64,000 nucleotides of DNA from Cladopsammia gracilis (GCA_022457155.1 JAJGOT010000216.1:1183501-1247500); one strand, 5' to 3'; shown: positions 1 to 12,778, counted from the first letter of the stretch. Numbers and translations are program-made. Notes: generated by a model from the letters alone, not told the origin.

Positions 1-3000
1 GAAAGCACATTTGAGATAAAGAAAGGAGATATCTTGGTGAGCCTGAAGTCCAGTTTTAAAATCGTGATTTCATTGTGGTGTTAGTTTGTTACTTATTCCC
101 TTAATTATGTGTTACAGGTCAAATTTGATTTCAGGTTAATTTTGATTTCCATTGTTCTTTTCTTTGCTAATGAATATCAAAAAAAGGAAAATCAAAATAA
201 ACCTGAAATCAAATTTGACCTGTAACATATGCATGAAATGAGCCTCTGTAACAGCTGTAAATTACACTTTGCAAATATAGTAATGTTTAAAAACTATTTA
301 GGGCTCAACACTAACACAGCATTAATTTTAGTTAAATACATCATTTTAATTTGTTAATAAAGCAGGGTGTTAATTTGCATATATAGTGCTGTTTAAAACT
401 TGTCTATTAAGGGCTCAATGGTCAACAAGCCATTGGCCCCTCAGAAATAGGTTTGGTCTACAGAAGTTTGGAAAACCTGTCCATTCTCGTCTGAACAAGT
501 TCTTTAAAATTTCAATAATTGACATTTTCAGAATTATTTGCCTGCTTCATAAGTAATTTTTTTCAGTGAAAAGAAGGCTTTCAACATTCATAAACAGGCT
601 CATTAATATAACTTGAAGCCCTGTGTCTTCATGATTATTATCACAGCCTGCCATGATGCTTTGAGCTGTGTGTTTACTGTTACATCATTAAACACACATG
701 TTGTGGTTTAATTACCATAATCTGACACAAAAGAAAGTACTGTAAATCCTCTACTAACCCTAGCTATTCAGCCTGGGAGGGGGGACACATGGTGCCCGCT
801 CTAACTTTCAACATTCATAACTTCTTTAATATGGATTCAAACGCCATCAAACTTTGTGACTTTTCCTAAAATTTATCTGGCAACAATTTAATATGATGGT
901 TTATTGATCACGTGACTTGATGTTTCCATGGCAACAAGATTTTGACAGCCATGTTTTTTTGAAATTTGTATATTTGTACCTTTGAATGAAGAAAAACAAT
1001 GTTTATTGGTATCACTTTTATATTTTTACGTCATTTAGCATTTATTTATTGGTTTTGATTAATTTTGAGTCAATTTGGATGGTTTTTAAGAGGTTTTAAA
1101 AAATTTCAGAAAATCCAAGATGGCGGATCCAAGATGGCGGCCATGTAACTAATTACCTAATAACTACGTCATATGACATCATCGTTCCATTGTGCGGAAC
1201 GCAAAAGAGACGGTTTTGGCATACTATGTACCCTCTAGGTTTTATTGTCAAAGCCTTAATGTTCTTTAACCCTATTCAGACTGGGCTTTTTTAGGCAATC
1301 TGTGACTGGGGGGGGCTCCTCGGACCCCCCCTTTATATCTCTGGAACCAGTAAGGCTAGGACCATGAAATTTTCACACAATGTTCATCTCCATATAAGGA
1401 AACCTCACACCCAGTTGTGACCTGCCACAGCCAATTATGACGTCACAGTGACGTAATTTTTGTTTTTTCGACGTTTCTTTGATATTTTTCCATCCAGATA
1501 CTTAAAATATCAAATATAACTGTAAAATCATCTCTTTAATATTAAAACATAATAAATACAAATAAGGACACACTTGTAAAGCGAGAAAAGGCAAAAAAAG
1601 GCGATAAAACTATAATTTTGTAAATTATTGTCCGCCATCTTGGATCCGCCATCTTGGATCCGCCATCTTGGATTTCCTTTTTTTTCGTTTAAATTAAAAT
1701 TTAAAAAATATCTAAAAGAGAAAAGGATCAGAATGTATAAAACACGTATCAAACTAATGTCTATTATCCAAACAATGAACTTAGAAGCGTTATTTAATAA
1801 ATAGTACAAAATTTTTCTCTATAAGTAAGTGAGCAAAAATTTACCTACCCCTCCCCCCCAAATATTTGATGTTAAAAATTTTTGATGTCTTTCAAGAACT
1901 AGTCCCAAGAAAAAACTATTCTAATAAGAAAATGCACTATAAGTCAAAAAACAAGATCTTAAAATAAAAAATTCACCATATTTTAATATTTTGAAAACCT
2001 ATGTGTCAAAAACCGGTTGCCATGGCAACATGGTTAATCACACTGACATGTTATAGATACCAAAATGTTCCTAGATAAATTCTAGGAAAAGTCAGAAAAT
2101 TTCAGCCTCATAGCTATTTCGGTGTAAAAGTTATTACAATTTTACTGGAGGGGGGGTTCGAAAAGCCCCCCCCCCAGTCTGAATAGGGTTAAGTTACGAG
2201 GGGGGGGGGCACATTGCTCAGGAACTCAAAAAAAGTCCAGGCTGAATAGGGTTAAGCTCCCTCTCTTCCCCCCCCCCCTTTCTGTAGCAAGAAATTTATT
2301 AATCCACCCCTCTCTTTTAAGCCCCCCCCCCCCCCCCCCACCCTTCCTTAAGGAACAAGACAATAAACAACAGAATGTATCACTCGTACATTTTTACCTT
2401 ACCAATCCGGCCACCAATTCATATACAGTACTCACAAGCTTTAGGGGAAATATTAGCAGTACTTAAAAGAAATAATCTTAATTACATTAAATCATGAATG
2501 AATGAATGAATGAATGAATGAATGAATGAATGAATGAATGAATGAATGAATGAATGAATGAATGAATGAATGAATGAATGAATGAATGAATGAATGAATG
2601 AATGAATGAATGAATGAATGAATGAATGAATGAATGAATGAATGACGAAAAATGAGTGATGAACTGCTGACATTTTGCTAAATTATAATAAGTCTCCCCT
2701 CCCCCTCAAATGTGTGGAAAATAAATAAATAATTAATAGAGAATTTACAGTACATAACCAAGCAAGCATCAGTGATCTGAGTTGGGATTCCTTTGAATTG
2801 ATAATTATATTTTTCATTAAATTACTGACTTCAGTTGATTACCTTAATTCCAGGCTTCCCGTTGCACATATGATTCAAGAGGACATGATCTACATGGTGT
2901 TGTTCATATGGGGTAAGTTAACCTTAACTTGTTTGTACTCCGGCAGTTATTGTCACAAGATTTAGTATCATCATTCAAGCAACACATTACCTTCCTGTCT

Positions 3001-6000
3001 TTTTGTGGGTTATGCGGACACTATGCCATCTTGTTTAGCCTGGCTGATGTGATTTTCCAGATTTCTTTTGCATTTATTCTCTTCAATTTGGCTTGAATCA
3101 AAAAATGAATTTTGTTCTTGTTCATGGTACATGGTATGTGATTTAAAGTTTCCAAGAGCCTATATCTAGTGACCCACTGCATGACACAAATGGGAGTGTT
3201 ACTTCACCCTCTGGAATGCTTCCCCGACCCCAGCATTCTATTCTCTGGTAGCAAAGTTTCTTGATAGAACTTTAATGAGTACATAGTTTCCCCTTCAAAT
3301 AAATTAAATATATTGTCTGCCAGATAGCTAACAAGAATATAAATAATAATCATCAACCTGTACTTGCAAGCATTGTTTGGTACAAAAGTATTATTTGTTA
3401 CTATTAAAATTTCAGGGCAACTGGCCATGATGAAATGTGCAATTTTTACATCATGTACTATAGTGACGCAGAGCGTCTTGAATACTCAGGTGGGGACTGT
3501 GGGGAACAGGACCACCCAGAAATCTTCAGGGATTTCCCGATAGGGTCTGACACACCTCTGGCACATTCACCCCAGCTCAAAGTGACATCAAAACACATAG
3601 TGAGCCCCACCGCTAGCAGTCCAACTGTACTTACACAGAGTACCTCTGTGGTGTCTTCTGATCTTAAGTCAAAGGATGATAGAGAAAAGATTTCTTTGCC
3701 AAGCTCCTCATCCAACCGTCATGAACAAAAAGCCGTGACTGTTGAGAGTTCGGCTAAGGCAAAGGATGATAGAGAAGAATTAAATTCGTTGTCAAGCTCC
3801 TCATCAAGCCATGAACAACAAGCTGTCGCTGTTGAGAGTTCGGCTAAGTCAAAGGGTGATAGAGAAGAGTTAAATTCTTTGTCAAGTTCCTCATCCAGCC
3901 ATGAACAAAAGGCTGTAACCGTTGAGAGTTCGGCTAAGTCAAAGGATGATAGAGAAGAATTAAATTCTTTGTCAAGCTCCTCATCAAGCCATGAACAACA
4001 AGCTATCGCTGTTGAGAGTTCGGCTAAGTCAAAGGATGATAGAGAAGAGTTAAATTCTTTGTCAAGCTCCTCATCCAGCCATGAACAACAAGCTGTCGCT
4101 GTTGAGAGTTCTATTGCTACTAAAGCAATCTCTCAGGGAGTTTCTCGCATGAAGGTTTCTCCTACTACAAGATCGTACAAGGATAAGGTTGCTGATTCAT
4201 TAAAAACCCATCCTGCCATTCCTGTTGTAAATAGTGTAAGTGAAGCATTCAACTCAGTACCACTCACTGCTCAGAGTCACTCCTCACAGCTTCATGTGAT
4301 GTCTGACTGGCCAAGTTTAACAACACTGGAAAAGTCCAAACTAGGACAAGTTACAGGAGTTTCATTAGACTCGAAGGGACAGGTACTAGTGTTTCATCGT
4401 GGCAGCAGGATATGGGATGACAGGTATGTCAACAAGTACATACTCTATACATGTATGCAGGGTTTTTGCTAGAAATGACGATGAGTGGATCATTATGTTC
4501 AACTTGATTTTCCATGCCAGATACAAGCACAAGCATTAATTCCTCAGCATAATGCTGCAAATTTCCAGACATTTCAAACAAAAATAGTTTCAATTTTTTG
4601 GTATTGAAGATACAACTTTAAAGCCTCGGTCATTTTACCACAATCATTTGAATGTGCTTTCTTTTAACAGTGGGATGGATATTAGCCACCAAACCATTAT
4701 TAACTAATACCCCATTCACACCAACGCTTAAACATGTTTAAATGTTGTTTAGCTTAAAACAGGTTTAGAAAAATACCTCCTAACTTCCTATAATATTTGG
4801 AGTGAAATCTTTACTAAAAGAAATTTTGTTGACTTTATTACCATTCCAGGTAGTTTGAGTCATATACATTTCAAAACGTTTAATGCCCCATTCACACCAA
4901 CGCTGAAACATGTTTAAATATTGTTTAGTTTAAAACAGGTTTAGAAAAATACCTCCTAACCTCCCGTAATATTTGGAGTGAAATCTTTACTAAAAGAAAC
5001 TTTATTGACTTTATTACCATTCCGGGTAGTTTAAGTCATATATATTTCAAAAAGATAGAGGCTAAAACATAGTTAAACTAAACAACATTAAAACATGTTT
5101 AACCGTTGGTGTGAATGGGGCATAAGTTTGAAAAAAAATACAGAAAGGTATCATATCCATTGAAATAGAGATAGTTGATGTCACTGTATATCAGATCTTT
5201 CTCCCATCCCTATCCACATTACTACTCAGAAACTTGTGTTCTTGTAACTACTTTACATAATATATGTAACATAATATGGTATCTTGGTATGTTACTATAC
5301 TTAAAACATTTTCTTTCACAGCACATTTGATTCAACTAATGTTTTCCGAAATGCTGACATTGTTGGCACCATATCAGAACACACCGTGTGGATAATAGAT
5401 TCTGCATCAGGAAAGGTGAAAGGATTTTGGGGCAAGAATATGTAAGTATAGCTTCACTCTAAAATGCTTTAGAATCTCTTCAAGGATTACCTTCTTTGTA
5501 TCAGAGCAGCTTTCTATTGAGCGTCAACTATGCGATTGGTTTTCCATTGCTATGCTTTGTGATTGGCTAAAAAATCCCATGCCACTTTCTCAACCAATCA
5601 GAAGTGAAACCAAAACCAAATGCCAGTTGTTTGCATGCATTTGGCATTGGCTACAGGCATTTGCATGAACTTGCTTTGGTTTTGGTTTTATGACAGTTGT
5701 ATGAAAACAGCTGACTGTGGTGGTTCTTTGTTTGTGACAAGTACGTATCAGATGTTTATTTGTTTCTGCAGGTTTTATTTACCCCATGGTCTGACTGTTG
5801 ATCACGAAGATAACCTTTGGCTTACTGATGTTGGCAGTCATCAGGTTTGTTAAGTTTTGGCATTTCGTTTTCTCATTGTTTCCAAACTGCATTTAGTTCT
5901 ATGAAGTACTAAAAAAATAAAACAGTTCCACAGACCTTTTTAATAAATGGGGCCCGATTGATTATTCTTTTATATTCTTGCTTAAATCAGCTTGACTAGC

Positions 6001-9000
6001 CTCGTTAGCACGTGCAAAAGTCAAAATAATTTTTACTCTAAAATGAGGTCAGTAGGGCTAATCGACATACATACAGTCCTTTGATTAAACGTTGTCACTG
6101 ATCGGTCTTACCCCTACGCGACCAGATCGAAAGGGAGTATGGGTGAATTAAAATGCATGATTAATTGTTCTCTATCGTGTTTACAATGGAGAACAAAACT
6201 CACGTTTGTCTTCGTGTGCTACGCAAAGACAAGAGTCGTTTCGATACATATACCGTTAAGGACATTCCGTATTTTGATAATGTGCAGCTATTGAATGTGA
6301 ATTGATTTCTCTCCATAATCCTTTTCGGTCTGGTCGCGTAGGGATGGATGAGACCGATTTCAATGACAACGTTTAATCAAAAGACTGTATAAAAGAATAA
6401 TAAATCGGCCGCCATTTGTGAAAAAGGTGTATAGCAAAGTTTTGCAGAATAACTGTTATTAAAGTGGTAACACTGTAAGATTTTAGTGAGAGTCAACAGT
6501 CACATGACTCAAAACTTGACTCTAGTCAGGAGCAAAAGTGGTACATGCAGACAGAAGTTACAGATGGTACAAAAATAGACAGTGAAAACAGTAGTTCTCT
6601 CGAAATCTGGCTTTGGAGATTTAAAGAGTGGTTAACTTTAATTTTCGAGGAATAAATCAAGATATATCTAGCAGTTAAAGTGTACATTGTATCTCAAGTA
6701 ACATGGCTCATTAGCTAGATGAGAATTGGATAAATTTATCTGCTAGTGAATAAGTCGGGCCCGGTGAACTATGTTCAATGTTGTTTGTCTTTCTATGCAA
6801 AGAAAAAGTCTTAATAAATAAAACAGTTTTTCAAGATAGAGGAGGGAATATTTTTCCCTTCCTCTTTTGCTCAAACAAGAGTGGTTGTTCTAGCAGCCCA
6901 AGCTATGCGTATTGTGGGGGCAAACAAGTCTTTATTTTGAATACTTTCTGTTAGGCATTTTAAAATACTTTTGTTCTATTTATCTATGTTATAGTTTAAT
7001 CTTTTGTAAAGTATATGTTAGACAGGACTCTATTCAGACTAGCAATTACGCTAAATTAGAAATTCCTGTATAAACATGTTCGAAACCTCTGCGACATCGC
7101 GCGACAAATCCCGCCCAAATCGCACTGAAATCGCCGCCCGTTTACACATGAGATTTGACTTGCGCGCGACAAAAATTGCATCGACAAGTGCGACAAAAAT
7201 TGCACAAAAAAATCGCCTGAGTAAACGGGCCGTAACACTACAACTTTAACATTCAACAATCAAGCCTTCAAGCTAAGTTATGCAGAAACAAATGTGCCAG
7301 TGTGAGCCAAACCTGAAAGGTCGTTTTGTCATTGTAGGTTTTCAAGTTCTCACCATTGAGTGATCGAACACAGCGTCTGCTTGCGTTAGGAGACAAGCTT
7401 GTTCCAGGGTCGGGTGATTCTCGATTCTGTAAACCAACATCAGTTGCCGTAGACAAGAATGGAGAATTCTTTGTTGCAGATGGGTATGTACTGATTTGAA
7501 GTTGTTTTCTTGTTTTGTTTTTTTTAAGAAGAGCTAGGACAATTTTTTTTAAATGAAACACATGTCAGATCATGTTGGAGAAAAATATCACTCCATAAAA
7601 TAAATACACCGTCTTTTATACCCCTAACCGCCGTCTGATCAGCTCAGACTGCAGAGCTGGAGGTCACGGCTTCAAATCCCAGACCAACATCCAGGGTCTT
7701 TAACGAAGCTCGCAATATTTTCTTTTTTTTTTTTGGCCGTTAGGTGTATGTTTTGAAATCAAAATTTCGCAGAGAGGACATGCTTAGATTGCCTTCATAC
7801 TCCACCATGAAATGTGATTAAAGTTTTCTTTTTTACTGGTTTCAAAGCAACACCAGCGTATTGTTATAAACAATGTCGTTTTTCTCAAATCTAGTCAGAC
7901 ACTTTATAACGAAACTGTCAGATTTTTTAGTACTCACGCGTCACTAGCTGCAGACGAAGTTTTCAGAAAAATAGTAATACGGTTTTCAACCGAGTAAATC
8001 AAAAATTATTTTATACGGCATGATATTCATAACTCCCGTATTTTTTTTAATATTTTATAGCAAAGAAAACTTCAAACACAAATAAAGAAAATAATTTGCA
8101 AAAAACGAAATATTTCCAAAATTCTCCTCTCGATTCTTTTGAAAAACAGCTAGCCGTTAAAATGATGATTGTCCACTACTTTGTAACGTGTTAAGCTTAC
8201 GAAACCTTCGATAATTAAACCAATAATGTTCCAATATCCTTTTGCTCAACAGTTATTGCAATTCTCGCATTCTGAAGTTTTCCGCTTCTGGGAAGCTGTT
8301 GAGTAAATGGGGACAACAGTCTTACGCTAATCAAGGTATGATGAACTCCAACAGTCTAATTGTTTATTATGCTGTACAAGGTGGTTCTAGCTTATGAGTC
8401 TGTGGATGAAATCCTAAAGTGTGACCATTCAAATGAAAGCTATTGAGCAGTACTTTCCTGTGGTACTGTTTATTATGCTGTACGAGGTGTTTCTAACTTT
8501 TGAGTCTGTGGATGAAATCCTAAAGTGTGATCATTCAAATGAAAGCTATTGAGCCGTACTTTCCTATGGTACTGTTTATTATGTTGTACAAAGTGGTTCT
8601 AACTTTTGAGTCTGTGGATGAAATCCTAAAGTGTGACCATTCAAATGAAAGCTATTGAGCAGTACTTTCCTGTGGTACTGTTTATTATGCTGTACGAGGT
8701 GTTTCTAACTTTTGAGTCTGTAGATGAAACCCTTAGTGTAACCATTCAAATGAAAGCTACTGAGCAGTACTTTCCTGTGGTACTGTTTATTATGCTGTAC
8801 GAGGTGTTTCTAACTTTTGAGTCTGTGGATGAAATCCTAAAGTGTGACCATTCAAATGAAAGCTACTGAGCAGTACTTTCCTGTGGTGCTGTTTATTATG
8901 CTGTACGAGGTGTTTCTAACTTTTGAGTCTGTGGATGAAATCCTAAAGTGTGACCATTCAAATGAAAGCTACTGAGCAGTACTTTCCTGTGGTGCTGTTT

Positions 9001-12000
9001 ATTATGCTGTACGAGGTGTTTCTAACTTTTGAGTCTGTGGATGAAGTCCTCCAGTGTAACCATTGAAATGGAAGCTACTGAGCAGTACTTTCCTGCGATA
9101 CTGTTTATTATGCTGTACGAGGTGTTTCTAACTTTTGAGTTTGTGGATGAAATCCTACAGTGTAACCATTCAAATGAAAGCTCTTCAGCGGTACTGCCTT
9201 ATGGGGCTGTTGGTTCCACATTTTAGGACATGGAATTTGGCGTTTCTTGTAAATTTTTATTTTGCCCATCCATGGAAACATGAGCGGTTTTGTATTTCTT
9301 TTTTCAGATCTTCCTGCTCCTGGTTCGTTCTTTATTCCACACAGTCTCTCTCTGGACAGCAAGAGACGCACGCTGTATGTTGCTGATAGGGAAAATGGGC
9401 GTATTCAACTGTTTAGTTCTATCACTGGTACCTTTATTGATGAAATCAAGCTAACAGAGTTTGGAGGGCTAGTTTACGCTGTGGATTACAGTGATAGCGA
9501 ACGTGAGTTGCTTCGTCCGGTTTTACAGTCATAGCAAATTACTAGAAAATACTTGATTTGTGAATACAGGTGGTTTATCGCGATTCACACAGACATTCAG
9601 AAGTCGTGTAAAGGCTTTCAAGGCCTGGAAGAATGGGAGTTATGTAATCTTACCAAATAAATAGCAGTGATAAAATTTAGGATTAGCCGGGATTAAAATG
9701 AAAAATGTATAAAAAGACCAATTCAAAGGGGACAGACCGCAAATAAATGTGGCTACTAAATATATCTGAATTTCGTAACTGTTCATCAGTAGGATGCCCA
9801 AAATGCGTGCAATTCCACAATTGCTTTCGGCTCCATTAAATCCTATACCAATTGCAGAACATTTTAGGAGGAGCCACCCACAGTGTGAGCACAGTTACTG
9901 ACAAGACATATCAGTTAGGAAAACAACGCAAAATAAATGTAGTACGTTAAATAACGAACTGAGCACACACGTCAACTAAACAAGCTAAGCACGCGCACGA
10001 CTCAAGGAAAATTGCGCGCGCGCGCACTTGCAGTAACCTAAATAGAAGCAATATAGAAATTAAATAGGGGCGCTAGAATAATATAAAGGATCTGAAATAA
10101 CAAAGGATACGGCGGTGATTCTCAATTCTGGATTGCTAGTTTAATTTCTCGTAGTGTAGTGCCATATTTCTCAATGATAGCACTGTGGCGTTTGAAGAAT
10201 TTAGTAAATGATTTACGAAGGAGTGAAGATTTGAATCCTCGGTGAAGGAGACGTGATGAAAGTCGGCGAAGTCTATGCATAAAATCTAACTTCGATGTGC
10301 AAATTCTAGCATATCTTACCAATTGAGATATATAAACACCATAAGCCGGATTGGCTGGAATGTTGCTGTCCATATGAGGGAAATTGACAATCCGAAATGA
10401 GAAGTCATCCCTCTTGTCGTAGACACTGAGATGGAAAGGTGTGTTGCTGTCACCATTCTTGATTCTCGTGTCCAGATAACACACCTCATTTGATGTTAAG
10501 GTAGTGTTTTTTAGTTGCAGGTCCGACGGATAAATGAAATAAATGTCGCAAAACAGACGAGCCTCGTGTGCGGCCTTTTAACTTGCTCTTATGTTGTACA
10601 ATGGAATTTTTTGGTGGACAGATCAAGCGGATTTTATTTCGAACACTGTTTTTCTTATTTTTATCTCTTCGCAGAGGGTGGAGTCTTGCATGTTGTCAAT
10701 GGACGCAATCAAGATAAAGACAGAAAGCTGGGGCCGGTACAAGGGTTCACAATCCGAACTTCTGATAAAACCCTCTTGCAAACGTGGCCTTCAGAAAAAG
10801 GACAGGTACGAAGATTATCCTTTATGTCTATCCTTTGTTTTGCGCCACAAAGACTTCTATCAAAAAAGAATTTTCCATTTCCTTGATAACCGTTTTCTGT
10901 GTATGCAATATTAGTGGTTTTCAGTGAGTGTCGAAAAACCAAAACAAAACCAAAGACAAAGACTGTGTAAAAACCGGTTTTCCCGTGCAAATAATCAACA
11001 ACCTGTTTTGCTTGTAATATATCAGACACGAGGAAGAGCGTTTCGTAATGGTAATTGAACTGACTGGAGTGCAATTTGGTCTGAAATCATACGCGTGATT
11101 TCAAAATCGCGCGAGTTCGATTTGAAATCACAAGTATGATTTCAGACCAAAATTGCACGACACGAAGTGCAATTACTACTTTATTACATCCATTTTGAAA
11201 TTGCCAAATACAGGATTTTAGTCAGTACCAATATTTTATTGATACATTAGGCGGTTTGTAAAAACCGAGAGAAAGATGCGATTTAGAACAAAAAAATAGT
11301 GCGATTTGGGAATAAATCGCACTGCTGAGAGCCAATAAAATTGCAAGGATCACCAGTGATTTCAAAATGGATGTAATAAATCGGGATATGCAAATACGGA
11401 GAGGTGTTTGGATATCCCGATGAAACACTCTTTCGAGTGTTTGATGAAGCTTCTCAAACCATTAATAATTCTTGGAGAAATTCAAGGCAAAAGTTCACCA
11501 AATTTTATGGTAATTATTAGTAACACATATCCAATCCTCCTTCATTGTAATGATTTCCTTTGTTTCTGTTCATGAATTATGTATGTCAATGTAATTCGCC
11601 AATTTCTGTTTTGTTTTACTATGAAAGCGAAGCATTTCTATTTTCATCTTTTGGAAACGTGAAGAAAAAAAAAAAGATATATGGGTTGTTTTGATCTCCG
11701 CAACGCCATACAAAGATGCCTCGTGGCAAACCACTGTATTAGTAGGAGTGTTTTAAACTGGTTTTTGTGCTGCAGGGGTTTTCCCAGCCTCATGACGTGG
11801 TGTCGTCCGTTGATGGAACTGAGGTGTATGTAGTTGAGATTGGTCCAAACAGAGTGTGGAAACTATCATCAAAACAACAACCTGTTGGAACTGCACCGAT
11901 AAATACTGTTCCCGTTATTACAAACAAGCAGTGGATTTTTCAAGAAGGTAGCGGCTTAAGTCCTAAACCAGCCGGCGATGGACATAAGATGCGTACAAAA

Positions 12001-12696
12001 CCGTCAAGCCACGGTTCACGTGTTGTAGATCTAGTTGAAGAAAAGGCCCGTGTGATCCCAGCGGATCATCAAGACACAACAGAAAACGAAAGCCCTGAAC
12101 GGGATGGAGATACAGAAAAGTCCAGTGTGAATCCACAAGGTCATCAAAACTCAACAGATAGTGAAGAGCTCAGTTCTCTTGGAGATGGAGACAGTGGTCA
12201 TGTGAACCCATCAGATCATCAAGGTTCCACCAAACAAGAAAGCAAAGAGGAAATAAAAGTTCCCTTGGAAAGCAACTCGTCGGAGCCTGTAACCGATAGC
12301 CCATTTCTGATGGTAGATGTGAATGAAAACTCCCTTAATCCAGAACCAAAGGCATCGAAAAAAAATAGCTCTAAAAGCGGCCCACAAAGCGATGCTTTGG
12401 ACAATGAAGACAGTGATAACATAACAGCTGGTGTTATTCCCGCGCTGGTTATCCTTTCAGTCCTCGCTGTGCCTATTGTGTTCCTGCTCCTCATTAGCAT
12501 CACACTGCGTCTGCGTGCATACCGCCGGGACAAACATCGCCAAATGAACGGTTTACATGGTAGCAGGAAAGATTTGTCAGTGGGGAGGACACGGGGATGG
12601 TGGTCATATATGAATTGCTGTGACAGGCAGAAATACAAGTTCAACAGAGTCACGCTACAGGACTTTTACAGTGACTCGGACAGCGATGGGGTATAA
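1..12696 (+). CDS. PAM: Peptidylglycine alpha-amidating monooxygenase, 3' part (PHM end + PAL + TM)
   Basis: Exons by phase and splice sites: <1-36, 2854-2912, 3416-4423, 5322-5441, 5772-5844, 7338-7483, 8253-8335, 9308-9502, 10675-10805, 11776-12696. Together they give 923 residues in frame to TAA at 12694-12696. The enzyme converts glycine-extended peptides to C-terminal amides: PHM (copper) hydroxylates, PAL (zinc) cleaves. Exons 1-3 carry the PHM end: KKGDILASRC, then DEMCNFYIMYY, whose Met matches a copper ligand of mammalian PHM. PAL motifs appear in order: VFHRG, LPHGLTVD, ADGYCNSRI, IPHSLSLD, ADRENGRIQ, QPHDVV. The three zinc His and the catalytic Arg and Tyr are kept. Mammals have Met where this protein has Gln just before the last PHD. 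A Ser-rich linker separates the domains. One hydrophobic helix (about nt 12427-12510) is followed by a basic stretch and an acidic DSDSD tail, as in membrane PAM. The signal peptide and most of PHM lie upstream of the window. Confidence 0.93.
110..226. repeat. Short palindromic element in PAM intron
   Basis: Arms of about 42 bp (starting GTTACAGGTCAAATTTGA and ending TCAAATTTGACCTGTAAC) face each other across a ~33-bp AT-rich loop. It lies in the intron after the first visible PAM exon and is probably a small foldback element. No coding. Confidence 0.7.
227..756. other. Intron sequence without recognised features
   Basis: AT-rich PAM intron. A loose direct repetition around 281-420 (TTTAAAA...GGGCTCAA twice) is the only structure seen. 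No exon or TE protein recognised. Confidence 0.5.
757..2255. mobile_element. Nested TIR elements with CCCTATTCAG(A/C)CTGGG ends
   Basis: An outer pair of ends (near 763-783 and 2236-2255) encloses an inner pair, AACCCTATTCAGACTGGG at about 1266-1290 and its reverse complement at 2172-2191. Inside, CCAAGATGGCGGATCC motifs at 1108-1145 are inverted at 1628-1672. No transposase is visible, so this looks like a non-autonomous element inserted into, or derived from, a related copy. It sits in a PAM intron. A further C-rich tract follows at 2256-2340. Confidence 0.65.
2494..2645. repeat. (TGAA)n microsatellite, about 38 units
   Basis: A perfect tetranucleotide run of about 152 bp in the PAM intron just before the exon at 2854. 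It produces long meaningless open frames on both strands. Probably length-polymorphic. Confidence 0.97.
3661..4110 (+). repeat. Coding 90-bp tandem repeat (5 copies) in the PAM linker
   Basis: Five head-to-tail 90-bp units lie inside PAM exon 3, between the PHM and PAL domains. Each encodes 30 residues built as KSKDDREELNSL, then a run of Ser, then HEQ(Q/K)AV(A/T)VES. The first unit is the most diverged and the last four are nearly identical in DNA, which suggests recent expansion by unequal exchange. The product is hydrophilic and probably a disordered spacer. In vertebrates this interdomain position is an alternatively spliced linker that controls separation of the two enzymes. Confidence 0.9.
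4708..5124. mobile_element. MITE with CCCCATTCACACCAACG ends, internally duplicated
   Basis: The left end CCCCATTCACACCAACGC (from 4710) is matched by an inverted right end GTTGGTGTGAATGGGG (about 5105-5120). A second copy of the left end lies at 4886, so the first ~176 bp are tandemly duplicated. AAACATGTTTAA subterminal motifs repeat in both orientations. No coding. A diverged relative is at 12779-13162. Confidence 0.75.
5938..6425. mobile_element. TIR element with nested second TIR element
   Basis: The outer ends read GGGCCCGATTGATTATTC (5950 region) and, inverted, GAATAATAAATCGGCCGCC (about 6393-6412). Between them an independent inverted pair occurs: CAGTCCTTTGATTAAACG near 6074 against its reverse complement ending near 6390, each followed by an inverted CTACGCGACCAGA block. 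This is one MITE inside another, in the PAM intron between exons at 5844 and 7338. A copy of the outer element is at 60592-60745. Confidence 0.65.
7618..7735 (+). mobile_element. tRNA-derived SINE-like sequence
   Basis: TGATCAGCTCAGACTGCAGAG resembles an internal polymerase III A box. GGTCACGGCTTCAAATCCC, at about the right distance, resembles a B box. An unrelated body and a T-rich tail (7722-7735) follow. It does not fold as an intact tRNA, so it is read as a SINE head. It lies in a PAM intron. Confidence 0.4.
8361..9222 (+). repeat. 106-bp intronic satellite, about 8 copies
   Basis: Head-to-tail 106-bp units, each containing GTGGATGAAATCCTA, ACCATTCAAATGAAAGC and GTTTATTATGCTGTACGAGG. They nearly fill the PAM intron between exons 8253-8335 and 9308-9502. 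Copies differ at a few percent of positions. Open frames across it are by-products of the period. The same family occurs inverted at 47625-48085. Confidence 0.92.
10122..10500 (-). pseudogene. Reverse-transcriptase C-terminal fragment in PAM intron
   Basis: An open frame on the minus strand encodes about 125 residues with SVYDKRDDFSFRIVNFP and YGVYISQLVRYAR, then a basic helical tail and a stop at 10122. This pattern follows the polymerase core in a retroelement family common in invertebrates. The 5' side is cut off abruptly near 10500, and the RT catalytic core is absent. The sequence from about 9540 to 10121 may be its 3' UTR. Confidence 0.7.
11069..11376. repeat. Two adjoining palindromes in the last PAM intron
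   Basis: The first (11069-11158) pairs GTGCAATTTGGTCTGAAATC with its reverse complement across a GC-rich loop. The second pairs TTTATTACATCCATTTTGAAAT (about 11181-11204) with its inverse at 11353-11376. Both are probably foldback elements. They have no coding capacity. Confidence 0.65.
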
Positions 12697-12778
12697 AGCG
12701 ACAAAAATGAAGTGTAATCAATAACAAATCGTTTCCCCATTAGGCAAAATCTGTTTCCAAGTCCTGACTTAAAACTCT

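Noticed and set aside
2482..2673. Long open frame of repeated Ile-His-Ser-Phe on the minus strand
   Set aside because: Pure by-product of the (TGAA)n microsatellite, open in several frames; not a gene.
3458..3715. Antisense open frame opposite PAM exon 3
   Set aside because: Shadow of the coding strand; the plus-strand frame matches PHM and has correct splice phases.
7618..7700. Functional tRNA gene
   Set aside because: Only A- and B-box-like strings; acceptor and anticodon stems do not form, so it is called SINE-like.
8633..9226. Open frames with repeated MLYEVFLTFESVDE
   Set aside because: They arise from the 106-bp satellite period in an intron, with no start or splice logic.
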